This document shows positions 23,195 through 36,070 of a stretch of 64,000 bases of DNA, in pieces. This DNA comes from Alnus glutinosa. Taxonomy: Eukaryota; Streptophyta; Magnoliopsida; Fagales; Betulaceae. Each line of letters opens with the position of its first letter. Position 1 is the stretch's first letter. The position numbers were made by a program, and so were the translations under genes. The stretch is taken from assembly GCF_958979055.1 (NCBI RefSeq), contig NC_084887.1, forward strand, positions 23,495,044-23,559,043. The letters are read 5' to 3'. The notes below the pieces were generated by a model. It saw only the letters and a list, made by a program, of their open reading frames with translations, did not search any database and had not been told where the DNA came from.

Positions 23195-24235
23195 ATGGAC
23201 CAAAAGGACGAGGATTTCACAGGCAACAACGGACAACAAGAAAAACCCAATAACAGTCCTACGGAGATCCCACTGGCGGACCCACCGGACCCGAATTTCC
23301 CACCACTAAAAGAAGAGCTCATAGAAGACACTCACCAAGACGACCCGTCGTCCAACTCAAACGGCAAGCGCCTCCCAATGAGCCTCGTCCAGGTCCCCAT
23401 ATCGACGGCGATGGCAGCGGTGGCGAAGAGGCCCTCCAAGGACCGCCACACGAAGGTGGAAGGACGCGGGCGTAGGATCCGGATGCCGGCCACGTGTGCG
23501 GCCAGGATCTTCCAGCTGACGAGGGAGCTTGGGCACAAGTCCGACGGGGAGACCATCAAGTGGCTCCTAGAGCACGCGGAGCCGGCTATCATTGAAGCCA
23601 CGGGGACTGGGACGGTGCCCGCTATAGCGGTCTCCGTGGGCGGCACGCTGAAGATTCCCACAACCTCTCCTGCCAACCCTGACGGCCAACAGGACCTCCC
23701 GAGGAAGCGGCGAAGAAGAGCATCCAACAGCGAGTTTTCGGACGTGAATGACGACAACGAGCACCGCCACGTTTCCGCATCCGCCGGACTAGCACCAATA
23801 GCACCAGCAGCCATGGCGCAAGGGTTGCTCCCTATGTGGCCCGTGGGGACTGCCGCCGGGGGTCCTTTCTTTATGTTTCCTAATGCTACTGGTGGGCCTA
23901 ATCACCCACAGCTCTGGGCTATTCCGGCGGGTGCGGCGTCGTTTTTTAATGTGCAAGCCAGACCCATCTCTAATTTCGTGTCAGCTATGCAACCGGGGCT
24001 TCAATTGGGCGACGAGCAGGGTTCTATTTCCACTGCTGCCACGGCTTCGGGGAGTTGTTCTTCTTCGGCTATGGCGCCGAGTTCGAGTTCGGGGACCAGT
24101 GGTGGTTCTGCTACTACTAATACTGCCGGTACGACTCAGATGCTTAGGGATTTTTCTATGGAGATTTACGAGAAGAAGGAGCTTCAATTCTTGGGTCGTC
24201 CTGGGAATTCACAAACGCCACGTTCAAAGCCCTGA
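23195..24235 (+). CDS. Class I TCP transcription factor (TCP9/TCP19 type)
   Basis: An intronless frame of 346 codons starting [10 protein letters not shown]. An earlier in-frame start would require a non-ATG codon at 23165, so 23195 is chosen. The TCP domain covers about residues 80-144: basic region [20 protein letters not shown], then a helix-loop-helix with [20 protein letters not shown] and the tail [10 protein letters not shown]. The spacing is the class I form, without the extra residues of class II. Cys101, position 20 of the domain, is the class I cysteine known to make DNA binding redox-sensitive. Class I TCP dimers bind GTGGGNCCC-type sites and act in the nucleus on cell growth, leaf ageing and hormone responses. 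The sequence right after the domain ([12 protein letters not shown]), the [11 protein letters not shown] basic patch and GLAPIAP fit TCP9/TCP19-like proteins. The C-terminal third is Ser/Thr/Gly-rich and probably unstructured. The GC-rich coding region stands out sharply from its AT-rich surroundings. Confidence 0.95.
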   Translation: MDQKDEDFTGNNGQQEKPNNSPTEIPLADPPDPNFPPLKEELIEDTHQDDPSSNSNGKRLPMSLVQVPISTAMAAVAKRPSKDRHTKVEGRGRRIRMPATCAARIFQLTRELGHKSDGETIKWLLEHAEPAIIEATGTGTVPAIAVSVGGTLKIPTTSPANPDGQQDLPRKRRRRASNSEFSDVNDDNEHRHVSASAGLAPIAPAAMAQGLLPMWPVGTAAGGPFFMFPNATGGPNHPQLWAIPAGAASFFNVQARPISNFVSAMQPGLQLGDEQGSISTAATASGSCSSSAMAPSSSSGTSGGSATTNTAGTTQMLRDFSMEIYEKKELQFLGRPGNSQTPRSKP

Positions 24236-24500
24236 AGCTTCCTTGGCTCTTTTTTTTTTTTGTTATACAGCCATATATAGGGTTTATTAGACTTTCAGGG
24301 TTTTTAGACTTTCTCGTGTAATAATATGCAAGAGAAACGCCCTTTTCGTTATTGACATTTTACTCTACTCATCAAGGCCTTTTGCCTTTTTTACCTTTGA
24401 TTTTCTTTTTTCTTTTTTCTTTTTTTTTTTTTTACTTGCTTCAGTCTGTAATCTCTATCTTCAATTACTTTTCTTTTCTTTGATGATTTTGGACTTTGGA
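24236..24500 (+). other. Probable 3' untranslated region of the TCP gene
   Basis: T-rich sequence after the TGA with several T-runs. AATAAT at about 24321 is a plausible plant polyadenylation element. The limits are inferred. Confidence 0.45.
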
Positions 24501-24514
24501 GGAAAGGTTCAGGA

Positions 24515-24870
24515 TGTTGTCACGTGAGATCAAGACTCACACGTGCAAGGTGGGGTTCTATTTGTGGTGTTGCGGGACTCTCTGAAGGTGAGGGATCTCC
24601 CTCGTGGGGTAGGCATTGATGCCATTGGGATGGTGGGTGGGTCAACAAAGAATGGGTGGTCCCGCAAAAGGCGGGGCGGCCTGGGGGTTGGGGTCCAGCA
24701 GGAGGCCACGTGATACGGTGATGCACGTGCGAAGTGGGTCCACTACATTGGGTAATGGTAGGTCAACAACACAAAGGTGAGGTGGTCCGTGGACGAAGCT
24801 CAGTGGGTCAATGTGGGCCACGAGTTGTATTCATGTGACCATGTGCGTAGGGCACGTGTCCCTAGGATTG
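24515..24870. promoter_or_regulatory. Cluster of five CACGTG G-box motifs
   Basis: Perfect CACGTG hexamers occur at 24521, 24540, 24707, 24724 and 24853 in a locally GC-rich stretch downstream of the TCP gene. The G-box is the binding site of plant bZIP and bHLH factors. No gene start is recognisable next to the cluster on either strand, so a regulatory role is only a possibility. Confidence 0.35.
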
Positions 24871-26490
24871 GGACCCCACCTGGTGCTTTGACTGCGTTGT
24901 GGTCCCCAACATAGCACCTCCAGGTTTGCTTTTTGAATACCAGGCTGGCACTTACTGACACGCGTTATGCTATATGCTATGCTGTCCTTCCGGGGACCCT
25001 TCTTATGTGAAGCATCACCAACAATTTTTTCCCCTTTTTAAATAAATACTCTCTTTTAATTTTGGGTTAATTTTTTCTTCCTTTAAAAAAGAAATTAGAT
25101 GGGAATACCTTCTCTCCGATGGGCTTTTTCATTTTACAATAACTAATTATAAGTGGACAAGTCATCAAAAATCATAAAATACAATAGTCATGAAAACACT
25201 CGATCATTTTTCAATAACCTGATTTTCAATCTCTCCCTCTACGACCTACCGCAAGTTTTCATGAAAATTCATAAACTCAACGAATTAAAGCTGAAATTGT
25301 AAACGAAACAGTAATTACTACAAAAGATAGAGAGGAGCTCTCGCGCAGGAAACTTTTCCTGCACTCATTTCTTGCATAGGAAAAAAAAAAATCTAGTATT
25401 TTGGTATAAAATTCAGTGTTTTCATATCTAATGTGTAATGTGTGTTTAGATGATGTGTCAATATCTCATTGAAGGCTATAAAAATTGAGTTTTACAGCCC
25501 ATCCTTATAAAATGGGTTATCATTTTTTAACATTTTAAGCGTGGTAAAGTGGACGACCATAAAAAATAAATAAATAAATCGAATCTAGATGAAAGTACCA
25601 AGTGAAGTTTTTCATTAACAACAAGTACTACCATAATACTTTTTGAAACCAATTTGACTTTTTAATTTTGGCCATAACTACATAAATATGCGGTATTTAA
25701 CCATTTAATTGTTTTCTAATTTTTCCATTTGAAATCCAATTTCCGTCTCATCTAATAAGTGTTGTATTTCTAGATGGATTTGGTTTAGCTGCAGTAAAAA
25801 GAAAAAATTATAGTATATGTAGTTTTTTTAATAGTTTAGATTGAACTTTGCTTTCTATTTTTCACAAATAAATAAATAATCTTAAAATTAAACCTTAGCC
25901 ATTAAAAAAAATTACAGTTTTTTTTTTTCCTTTTAAGATTTTTATTATTTTATATTTTATTCTTACTGAAATAAAAAAATTATTATCTTAATTTGATGTA
26001 GCAATAATACAAACGTGGCACGAATGGATGTCTTTTTATTGGACGAAAATCATACGAAATGGCCTATTTTTAATTCGCACAAACCTAAGAAGTTAATCCA
26101 AATTTAAAATCGAAAAAAAATGCATTTACTCCACCTTTGGTTATCTCCCCCTCCCCTTTACGTTAGATTAATAGATTTACCCATATATTTATGACAAATG
26201 TATCTCCGTAATTAATTACCATACGTTATATAAACTGCATATTTTTCCAAAATTCATAATATAAACTACCTAAATTGTAAGATTGATGTACGATCAACGT
26301 AAGTCTCATATAATCTTCCGAATGTATGGACGAGTTTTAGTAATCTAGTCTTTTTTTATTACTATTATTCAAAAGTTATATGGCCTACAAAAAACATGAG
26401 AACATTCTCATTTTAATCGTTCCTAAACTTATTGTCACAATATTTTATTCAAAGTAGATGTGAAGTATTTTTTATACAAAATTTATATGT
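24871..26490. other. AT-rich intergenic DNA
   Basis: No gene, tandem repeat or complete mobile element recognised. Confidence 0.4.
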
Positions 26491-26491
26491 T

Positions 26492-26852
26492 TTTTTTTTT
26501 TTTTTTTTTATTTAATTATAAAGGCAGGAGGGGGCAACCAAAGTGACTACTCTATCTAATCGTGATCATAGTAGTACCTGCCATTAGGAACTAATGACAT
26601 GAGAAGCCTAAACGGTAGGAAACCTCAAGAACTAATGACATGAGGAACCTAGACGGTGGGAAACAGCATGCGCTTTCTTAAGCTGGTTGAGTCATAGTTT
26701 GACCCATCCCCACCGAAGACACTAGCAACAACCAAGCCGGTGATATGAAAATAATCTCAAGCACTTCCCATTTCAGGGTTCAACCCTGGGACCTTCCACC
26801 CACTAAACATTTTAGAGTTAGCCCTAATACCACTAGGCACTAGACCACCCCC
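26492..26852 (-). mobile_element. tRNA-derived SINE, minus strand
   Basis: Read on the minus strand, it begins with a tRNA-like head that has an A-box-like stretch (TGGTCTAGTGCCTAGTGG) and a B-box-like stretch (AGGGTTGAACCCTG) about 60 bp later. It continues for about 250 bp and ends in an A-run (the T-run at 26490-26510 on the plus strand). That order of pol III promoter, body and A-tail is the SINE layout. No target duplication was resolved. Confidence 0.6.
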
Positions 26853-26984
26853 TTCGGTAGTTGTTGGTTTTGGTTCTTGAATCTTCTTTCATTTGGATAA
26901 ATTCCATAATCCGAATTCAATGGTAAGATTGTTAATGATATTAAAGTTAATAGCTAGTATTAAAGCAAATTTCGAACGACAGGG

Positions 26985-27660
26985 CTGGCGATAAAGCTCC
27001 TGATGCAAAACAAAGGAGAGCTCGTCAGCCCACTGATCCTAGAGGATTAGGGGCACTCTGGCACCCAAGTTCGTAAAAGCTCTTTGTGGAGTAAAAGAAG
27101 GTAAAAGGGCAAGTAAAAATTGTGTGTATGTAGGTGTAGTAATGCATAGGGCGTGAGTTTGATTGCGTTCGAGTTAGTGCTTGATGGAGGGGTCTTGCCC
27201 TCTATATATAGGCTAGTGTTCTTGCCCTCTCTTGCCTAAGGCTCTAGAGGCCTTTAGTTGCATATCTTGTTGAGGGAATATATGGTTTTTTATTTATTTA
27301 TTTATTTATTATATTTTTTTTTTTTATGGTTTCTGGTATGGGGGGTTGTTATCTGACCTAACCGGAGAGAGGATTGATTGTGGTGTGTCCCATTGAGACA
27401 AAGTTGCATCATGTTGTTAGTCTTGGATCTTGTGTGGGCTTGGCTGCAAGGCTTGGTCCTAACATGATTTTGGCTTCGTTGGTATGTACACTTCCTTTGA
27501 CTTTATTAAAAGTCGAGCCATAAAGGCCCGTCGGTATATAGTATAGTCCTCCAATAGTCTCCCAATTGTCTTCAATGACTTGGATTGGTAGTCATTCATG
27601 AGAATTTGTTTTGTGAGCTGATAAGCGTTGAATATTGCATATTCAAGCCTCTTAACTCGC
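26985..27660 (-). mobile_element. LTR-like sequence, minus strand
   Basis: Read on the minus strand there is a TATA-like box (CTATATATAGAGG, about 27200), and 150-200 bp later a block (GTGCCAGAGTGCCCCTAATC) resembling the R/U5 area of the LTR-like pieces at 41320 and 60376. Boundaries and partner LTR were not found. Confidence 0.35.
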
Positions 27661-27663
27661 ATA

Positions 27664-28350
27664 TGTTAGGCCCTTAGTTTCATTGTAATATAATGTTTTA
27701 TGTTTTAGGCATTCCCAGGTGTTCAAGGAAAAATACAAGCAAATCCATCACTTTTAAGGCTTAAAACACAAATCCTCAATGCTGAATAAAATTTGAGCTC
27801 GAGTGCAATGGATCAAGCACACACCATCTGGCCACCAACAGGAACCCACAACATGGTGAGCTAGAGTGCAATTAAAAATGGCTCAAGCGCAATCGTGCTG
27901 TAAAAATTAACAGTAAGGCAAAATCAGAAAAGGAAAGATTTTTCATTCTCCTACTTAGACTAGAAGTCCTATAAGACCATGAATTGGACTAGGGTTGCTC
28001 TTGTACTCTATAAATAGACCTCTAATTCGTGCTTTAATGGTATGCCACAATAGAGAATAGAAATCAATAGAATTAGTCCTAGTTTTAGGAAGAAAAGTGT
28101 TTCAAAGTTCCAACAGATTCTTGGGATAGATTTCTCTCTAACAAATGTGATTTTCAACAAGTCCATGAGCGGCTAACTCATCCGTAGAGAATTGATGTAG
28201 TCATTTCCAAGTAATGATGGTGTAATTGTGTTTTTATTTGGAAATTCTATTAATATGAATGATGGCTGTTTAATCTTGAGATTATTCCTTAACGTTTATA
28301 TCAATTTTAATAAACATTTTATCTTGGCTTATACATGTGTGAAAAATGAA
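27664..28350 (+). mobile_element. LTR-like sequence, plus strand
   Basis: Begins TGTTAGGCCCTTAGTTTC, has a TATA-like box CTATAAATAGACC near 28010 and then a leader-like stretch. This fits a Gypsy-type LTR with its leader. No coding region or second LTR was recognised. The DNA to 29097 shows no gene. Confidence 0.4.
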
Positions 28351-29318
28351 AAGGAAAAAGGGAGATGTAAGACAAAGACAAGATTGGGTTAGGTGTGAGA
28401 TAATAAAAGATATAGACCGAGGTGTGGTAAATCCTCGTGGTAATGGTACATGAATCTAAGATAAGTAGAACTGATTAATCATGGATTTTATGAAAATAAT
28501 ACGCCCAAAAGTAAAGATTTTTAAAATAAAATGTATTTGGATGTATATATACGTGCATATGTCTCATTGTTATTGATTCTCAAAGTAAATGGTGAATAAA
28601 TCATGCAAATAGTGAGTTGAGCTATATTTTGATACAGATGATGTATAAAATTATATTTGATATAGTGGTGCCATTGTGAAATTTATATGTGGAATTTTAT
28701 AAATGCGAGTTGCATTGATTGATCTGGAAAGGCATTGGGTTACCAATGTGTCAGATGAGAATTTTATGATGAGATATGACATTGTGTTTTCAGAAAGAAG
28801 AAACTAGCACCTTTTGTATAATTTTATGAATGATTCAGTTATTTGTGAGCACTTTGATTATGATTTGAAAACTTCCTGTGGCATAGTGAGATTTATAAGC
28901 TCGGTATTGAAACTAGTCCTTGTATTAGGGCGTCGAGCGTTGGATCCCAAATTTGGGGATCGTGCAACCATGTGTGCTTTGGAGGGGAGGTAACATGGCA
29001 ATCGGTCATGGGTAAATCTCTCATTATACAGGCGTGGATCCATGGCTAGAGATTCCAAGGAGGGTCACTTCTTCTTGCTCGAGAAGAGGTCTCAGTCCAG
29101 AGGCGGAGCCAGAAATTTGTCCTAGTAGGGACGAAATTCGAATAATAAAATATAATGATAAAATAAATTTTTATTCTCATTATATAGTACTTCATTTATA
29201 TTATATATATAAAATTATGGTGAACACAATTCAAAATAAGAATAACAACTCAATATGTGAATCACAAAAAGTATATCAGACTTCATAAATATGTCATAAT
29301 TAATATATTAAAAAGTTG

Positions 29319-31764
29319 TCATGTAGGCAATAGTACAAAATTAAACAAAAATACAAAGTGTCTCAGAAAAACAAAATCATCAAGTATCAAATCTGAATGG
29401 AAGCTCTCAGAATTTTTCCTCTCAATATAGACAACTAAACTATTTACGAGAAACTCATCATCCATTTTGTTATGAAGTCTTGTTTTAATGACTTTCATAG
29501 TTGAAAATGCTCGTTCGGTAGTTGCTGTAGACACTGAAAGAGTCAAAACAAGACGAACCAATCTATCAATAAGATGATATCTCTCTGATTTTTCTATCTC
29601 TATCAATCCTTGACATAATTCTGCAATGGAAGACAAATTTTTTAACTTCGAATCATTAAACATATCAAGTTGAAAATGTTTCAACTCAAATCTCAGATTA
29701 ATTTTCTCCTGCTCTGAAAAATCAAGAGGATAATACTTCTCTACAAGCCTACATATATCGTCAATGTTAAAGGATTTATAGGCATCATTTGGATCCAAAG
29801 CTGTACTAAGTGTCAAGAGTTTCATTGCCCCTTCACTAAACCTATTATTAAGCTCTTGCAACTGAAAGTCTATGGTAGCATTGAATATGTCAAATTGATA
29901 ATGATGATCTACTGTGATGTGATCTCATTAATAACGACCTCGACGCTGAACATAACGAGCACCCAAATCTAGAATGTCAATTTCAAATTTCTTGCAGAAA
30001 GAGACTACTTCCTCAAGCAAATTATCCCAATCTTCATCTCTCAACTTTTGGATGAGTTTTTTTGTATTAGCAACCAATTGCACAGCAGTCAAGATATCTT
30101 GAGATTTTTGTTGCAAATGTTGACAAAGGCTATCAGTAATACCCATGATTTCCTTCATCAAATGTAAAATGAATATGAATTGAAATAAAGTAATCATTTT
30201 ATAAACAACATTAGCATCGCCACATCGAGAGTAAGTATATCCTTCATTTATGATATTTTCAAGCACTGAACAAGTAGCATTAAACAACCTTACTAGGATA
30301 CAAATAGATTGAAAATGAGAACTCCAACGAGTATCACCAGCTCGTTTCAAAGCGCCAATTTGGTTAGCTCATTTTCCAATTTCAAGTTCATCAATAGCTA
30401 ACAAATGTGCAATTTTTGCTGCTTGACTAGCTTGTAGTTCATCATGACGTTTACATGAAGCACCAACAACATTGACAGTAAAATTCAAATTTGAGAATAA
30501 CTCATGAACAGAAACTGCCTCTCTAGATTCAGCAACTAATGTTAATTGTAGTCGATGAGCGAAACAATGAACATAGTATACACAAGGACAATCATTAAGA
30601 AATAATGCTTGAAATCTTTCCATTCACCACGCATATTAAAATCACCATCATACCCTTGTCCACGAATATTTTGAATATCAAGACAGTGTTGAGAAAGAAT
30701 AACAGATATTTCATTCTTTAAAGTCGATGCCGATGAATCTTTAACATGGACAATATCAAAGAAACGTTCCTGTGTAAAACTATCTTTGTCAACAAATCTT
30801 AAAACAATAGCCATTTGTTCTTTCTTAGACTCATCTCATACTTCATAAACAATAATAAAAAAAATTTTGAATCACCAATTTTTTCACAAATTGCATTTCG
30901 TACCCTCTTTGCCGAGACATGTAAAATATCTTTTTGGATATGATGTGAAGTATATTTAGCATTTTGTGGAGCATTTTCTAAGACAACCTTATGGATACAA
31001 GTTCTATCAACTCAAGGAAATTGCCACAATTTTTTGAATCCGGACCCTCATCATAACCTTTAAGAGCACATCTTTGAGATGTTAAATAACGAATACAATC
31101 GATTGAAGGCTTCAATCGCAATCGATTGTTCAATTTTTGTTTCGAAGTTTGCTTATCAATCACCCTTTCAATATGTTGAGATTGATTCTTCAAAGTATCA
31201 TAACACTTAACAACATTATTATGAGGTGAACATGGATCATTTCCCATATGGACCAAAAAAACACACTTTATACCATCATTAACCTTTTTTCCAATTATGA
31301 AATCCTTCAATAGTAAATGCACTAGCTCTGGGTTGTCCCGTTGGCCTTTTACCGAAAAGATAGCACAGCAAACAATAAGCAGCATCTTTTGTTGGAAAGT
31401 ATTCTAACCAATCAAACATCTTGTACCAAGATGATTGAAATCTCCGACGATTTTTTCCATTTCCCAAAAACGGATATCCAGAACTGATAGAAGGAATGAA
31501 TCTATGTGGACCGCCTTTAAGATAAGCACGTCTAATTTCATCTTGTTGATTAATTGGATATTCCGATATTTGAGGACGTAACCCTGCATCATGTTGTATA
31601 GTAGAAATGTCAACTGACTCAATTTGAGATTCAATTCTTAGCATCTTAGAAGAGCATTGCTCAGGAGCTGAAGCTTGAGGATTAGATGTGGAAGAAGACA
31701 TTTTAAAATTGGAATCAACACCTTTTTTCTTAAGAAATGCATCAATTCTTTTTGGCTTGCCCAT
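29319..31764 (-). pseudogene. hAT transposase pseudogene (TTF zinc finger, hAT dimerisation domain)
   Basis: On the minus strand the protein starts MGKPKRIDAFLKKKG. It shows the TTF-type zinc-binding region near WYKMFDWLEYFPTKDAAYCL and CLLCYLFGKR, central RNase H-like parts (CVYYVHCFAHRLQLTLV, then TRWSSHF), and ends with the hAT dimerisation motif (LTLSVSTATTERAFSTMK, then RLHNKMDDEFL). This order is that of plant proteins often named zinc finger MYM-type 1-like. The frame is broken at least near 31280-31390, 30815-30980, 30540-30625, 30350-30370 and 29860-29930, so no full transposase can be made. Such proteins normally cut and paste hAT elements by binding their ends. Confidence 0.88.
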
Positions 31765-32369
31765 GATGTAATCTAAGATATTTTGAAAACCTGAAAATTT
31801 ATTTATCTATTAGTTTTAAGTGTTTTTACACAAAAAAACTCATAACTTATGACACATATTCCAATGATATTATAATTAAATTATTACAATATTATGATTA
31901 CTATTAATCTAACCAATTTTTAAAAAATATCTTACTAAAAGGACCAAACAATAACAAATAACGTACCTGAAAGTGACAAAAAATTACTGAAACTTATTGA
32001 TACTAGCAAAATCCCAAAGTATGAAGAAAACCTTCTTAAAAGATGCCAATATTGTTCTTATCTGAATAAGAAAACAATCATAATAAAAGGTTAATATTTA
32101 ATAAATCACAATGTAAAGTAAATAATAATAATAAAAAAAATTGTTATATGCAAAATAATAGTCCCAGTACAACAGTACTCTATAATAGATTAATAGTCCC
32201 ACTATCCCAGTACTCTATAAAAAAATAAAAGGGTTTTGGTGACGGTGTTGGATTGGAGTCCACATTTTTTAATTGACTGATGGAAATTTGAAGTAAACTT
32301 AATTTTTTAAAGGGCTAGGCAATTGATTGGGCTTAAACTTGTAGTGGCGTGAGTGGACATAACTTAAAA

Positions 32370-32372
32370 ATA

Positions 32373-32444
<72 letters not shown>
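32370..32444. repeat. (TA)n microsatellite
   Basis: About 37 TA units without interruption, inside the hAT element. Confidence 0.95.
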
Positions 32445-32449
<5 letters not shown>

Positions 32450-32959
32450 GATGTAGGGGCAGGTGCCCCTGCCCGCCCCTGTACATCTGCCCATGTCTTT
32501 GTCCCAATACGGAGATCACACAACCTAGTCAAACAGGGCCAAAACATTTGACAACAAGTGTATACCATTTGGAAGATGATTTTAATATATTTGAGTCATT
32601 GCATTATTTTATTGCTCACAGTAAGAATGATTACTCATGTGTACAAATCATTTTCTTGGTTATAGAACGATACAAAAAGTAATATTTCATAGCTTGTTTT
32701 GAAAATATCGAGAGTTGTTCTATTAAGTTATATGCATAATTCCAACTGGTAAATGGCTCGACATCACTCACTTGATTAATTATTCCTACTTACTGAGGTT
32801 ACTCATTAAATTTTATTTACATTTTTTCAGAGGTATCATATACTCTTGATGTTAGCTACACCAGGAAAAAAAAATTGAGAATCTTAAAGTTTAGCGAGAG
32901 ATTGCTTTTCTTATGAAGTATGTTTGGTGAAACGCTAGTTTTAGGAAAACCTTATGTGG

Positions 32960-33240
32960 TTTAATTGAGAATATAAAATCTTTATTGAATAATTCAATAA
33001 CCTAGGGGCAAAACCTCCATAGATTAATACCACAGATACAAGTTAGAATTTCTTCAACCCAAACTTTATCTATGACACACGAAATAGCCTCTTTGGCTAT
33101 GGTATGAGCTGTTGTATTTGCATCCCGCTTAACATGTTCAATACTCCAAGATCGTAATTGTTGCAACTTGAATTTGATACCATCTACTATGCCCAAAATT
33201 GCTTCAATTGTTACTTGTTGCTTTAGTTGCATTTACAATC
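32960..33240 (-). pseudogene. LINE reverse-transcriptase-type RNase H fragment
   Basis: The minus-strand frame contains QLRSWSIEHVKRDANTTAHT followed by IAKEAI, the C-terminal signature of the RNase H domain found at the end of plant LINE polyproteins (R-D-A-N...A-H). Only the last 60-70 residues are present. Upstream catalytic parts are missing, as expected for a 5'-truncated LINE copy. Confidence 0.65.
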
Positions 33241-33607
33241 TGTAGAAACTAGTTGAAAGATTTTGAAGTACTAAGTTTGAATGTCTTATAATTTTATCAG
33301 GGGAATATAAAATTCTTGGATGATTATGTGATAATTTATAGAACATATTAAAGAATATAGATGCTCTGGTTAACCTATACGAATTCTGAAAGACAGATAT
33401 TTATGAAAGGGTTATAAAGTGAAATATATGTTCTAGGTGCTTGTTCTGGGATCAGGTTGTTATAATTCCACCTCTATTTCATTGGGTTAGATCAGCATTT
33501 GTTATAATATATATATATATATATATATTCTAAGGCCTAATGGACACTACCACATCAACCTTATGAGATAGGAGTGAGATGAAGGTGTAATATGTATAAT
33601 TACTCAT

Positions 33608-33654
33608 GTGTGTGTGTGTGTGTGTATGTGCGTGCGTGTGTGTGTGTGTGTGTA
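33608..33654. repeat. (GT)n microsatellite with interruptions
   Basis: GT/GTGC repeat. A short (TA)n run lies at about 33508-33529. From here to 35442 no gene or defined element was recognised. Confidence 0.85.
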
Positions 33655-35604
33655 TATATGCAACAAATTACACTTTCTAAGGAACAAAAAACATATTTTT
33701 CATGATTTATTCCAAAATAAATGTCAAACATACTTTGATCCGAATTGTCTATTGGTTTTAGCTCTTCTTCTACTTGGGTGTCTCTTTGAAATTGAAATTG
33801 ATGGCAGGATCGATCATATATGATATTAAAGTTGATAGTTAGGAGGGGGTAGGGCCATTAACTATTTTGGTCTTTAGCAATTCCTTAACAATTTACTTCA
33901 AAATGTTGAGAAAAATGCTACTTACCTAGCGGTGTAATTCAATTTGTCTGTATACTGCCATCGACGCACATGTTACCTTGTTGGATCATTTAGATTTTAG
34001 TCAATTTGAGCAATAATGAGGATTACTGGTCGAATTCTAACGGTGCAATAATTACTTGGATTGGTCAATTATAAAGCCAATTACTGTTTTGGAGCATATT
34101 TCCAATCCCTATCTAAAGGGTAATTTTGATAGCTTTCACATTGCATGCTTTGAATAGGAATCTCACAAACCAACGAGGAAGCCCTTATAACACCTATGAT
34201 TATGCCCCTCTTATTTCATTGTATAAACAACTTAACAAAATTTGCCATTGTGTTCAAGCACTTAATTAGTAAGTTTTTTTTTTTTTGGGTATTCCTTTGG
34301 GTTTCCTAAAGGGTATATCTGTCAACTTCATGGATGTTAAGTCTAACATTATTTCCTTAATAAGTGAGACTGAACTTTTCCTGAGTCATTAAAATGTTCT
34401 TCCAAAACTCTATTGAAATTCATAGCGAACTCAAAATGCATGTCATTAGAAATCGCTCTTCCTGTCAAGTATGCCTGATGAGAACAACATTAAAATAGCT
34501 TAAATGGTTAGAAAAATATCACAAGTGTTTGAACTCCCTTTGTAAGAGTACCAGCAACAGCTCCTCTAAATCTCATTCTCTTATCTAGATGTAGGGAAAA
34601 CCCATAGAATCATATTTTATTGTTGTTCCCTAAGCTAAGGAAACACCAAAAAAACCAAAAGTTATACTATAAATTTAGATATGCAAAAGTAATTCCCTTA
34701 GCATTATTTTAATAAAAAAAATTTGGCTCTCCTCCCATGCTCCTCTCTCTAAACCTTTTTTTTGTGAGAACTTTGTTACCCCCAAATCCTCTCATGCTCA
34801 TACGTGGGCATAATTAAAAGAGGCTGGACTGAGTCAGATTTTGGCATTATAAGCCTAATCTAACCCAAATGACAAAGCATAAGAAAGATCATTCACATAT
34901 TTGGAGCTACAAATTGTAAGATATTCCATTCTTATGTATATTTACTGAGAAGTTGCCACCTATGCTTGGTCCATTTCTCTCTTATATAACAAATTGACTA
35001 CATTATCAACTACACAATTAAATTTGCAAAAGGTTTTCAATCGCTTCAATTTCTTTGTACCAAAATATTAAATATGAGGAACCTCCTTTGAAAAAATTAA
35101 AAATGAAAAAAAAAAATACATAGTTTATGTATACTCCATTTTTCACCTACCTTAACCAACTAGATAGACATGCACTAACAATAACATATCATTTCCCATT
35201 GTTCACGTTTGACATTTGCTAATAAGCAATAATAATAATAATAATTATATACAACTAAACTATTTCTCTATCTGTTTGTCTAAGCTGTACTAAAATATGA
35301 ATTTTTAATATATTATCAGTCATCAACAAAAAACAAAAAAGAATTGTTTAAATTGTTTTGTTAATTGTACAAGATAAGAGCTTAGGTGGAGATATATACT
35401 TGGTCTCAAAGCAGAACAAAGAATTTGGTATATCTATATATATGTTAGTTTGTAATTGGCTACATTCTGTTGGACAAAATCACTTCTATGTAATGTCATT
35501 TTTTAATCAGGGAGACTGTTATATTCAGAGTCTACACTTCGGTTATGTGCTTCAAGAAGACTCTATGCAGAATTCAAGACAGTGAAGTTCAGATCCCTTG
35601 CGTT

Positions 35605-36070
35605 CGTCCGGACGACGTGGTATTCCGTCCGGACGCTCATCAGTCAAACAACATCCGTTCGGACTCCCATCTGTATCCAGAAGCTTCGAACTGTTCTAGA
35701 TTGTATCCATTCGGACATCTCAACAACACGTCCGGACGCCTTTTAGTGTTCAACAAGTAAAATGATTTCCTTGCCAAACACAGATATGGGAAGACAACTG
35801 CAACTGTCCGGATGACGTAGTTATTCCGTCCGGACGCTATCCTTGATAAGGCAAGACATCTAGTAGAGTTGTAATCGTCCGAACGTCAATCTTCACTGTC
35901 CGGACGCTCAGTCCTTATTATGAAAATTGCGTGCAGCAGAAGTGCAGCCGTCCGGACGCTAAGACAACACCGTCTGGACGCAGCTTTATTTAGGAAAGGA
36001 TTTCAGCGAATTTGAAAAGCTGGTTGCACAGTTGTCCATCTGGACGCCGTCGGCTACCGTCCGGACGCCG
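35605..36070. repeat. Dispersed CGTCCGGACG palindromes in LTR U3
   Basis: The self-complementary decamer CGTCCGGACG occurs at 35605, 35626, 35729 and 35827, again near 35948 and 36058, with one-base variants (TGTCCGGACG, CGTCTGGACG, CCGTTCGGAC) between. They are spaced irregularly through the U3 part of the LTR and are also present, more mutated, in the inverted copy at 38040-38440. Confidence 0.85.

Larger units (their letters stand above)
29098..32481 (-). mobile_element. hAT-superfamily transposon with decayed TTF-type transposase
   Basis: The left end starts CAGAGGCGGAGCCAGAAATT. The right end in reverse starts CAGGGGCGGGCAGGGGCACC. Both fit the CAG(A/G)GGCGG termini common in plant hAT elements. 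Between them on the minus strand lies the broken transposase gene at 29319-31764. I did not find a matching 8-bp target duplication (TCTCAGTC left, TACATCTG right), so an end may have changed. A (TA)n tract of about 75 bp lies near the 5' end (32370-32444). Confidence 0.7.

Noticed and set aside
23332..23814. Long antisense frame over the TCP gene
   Set aside because: A shadow of the GC-rich TCP coding frame; the sense protein has a clear TCP domain.
29098..32481. 8-bp target duplication for the hAT element
   Set aside because: The 8 bp on the two sides (TCTCAGTC and TACATCTG) do not match.
34540..34680. AGTACCAGCAACAGCTCCTC as the end of another PIF/Harbinger element
   Set aside because: The motif is suggestive, but no partner end or TAA duplication was found.
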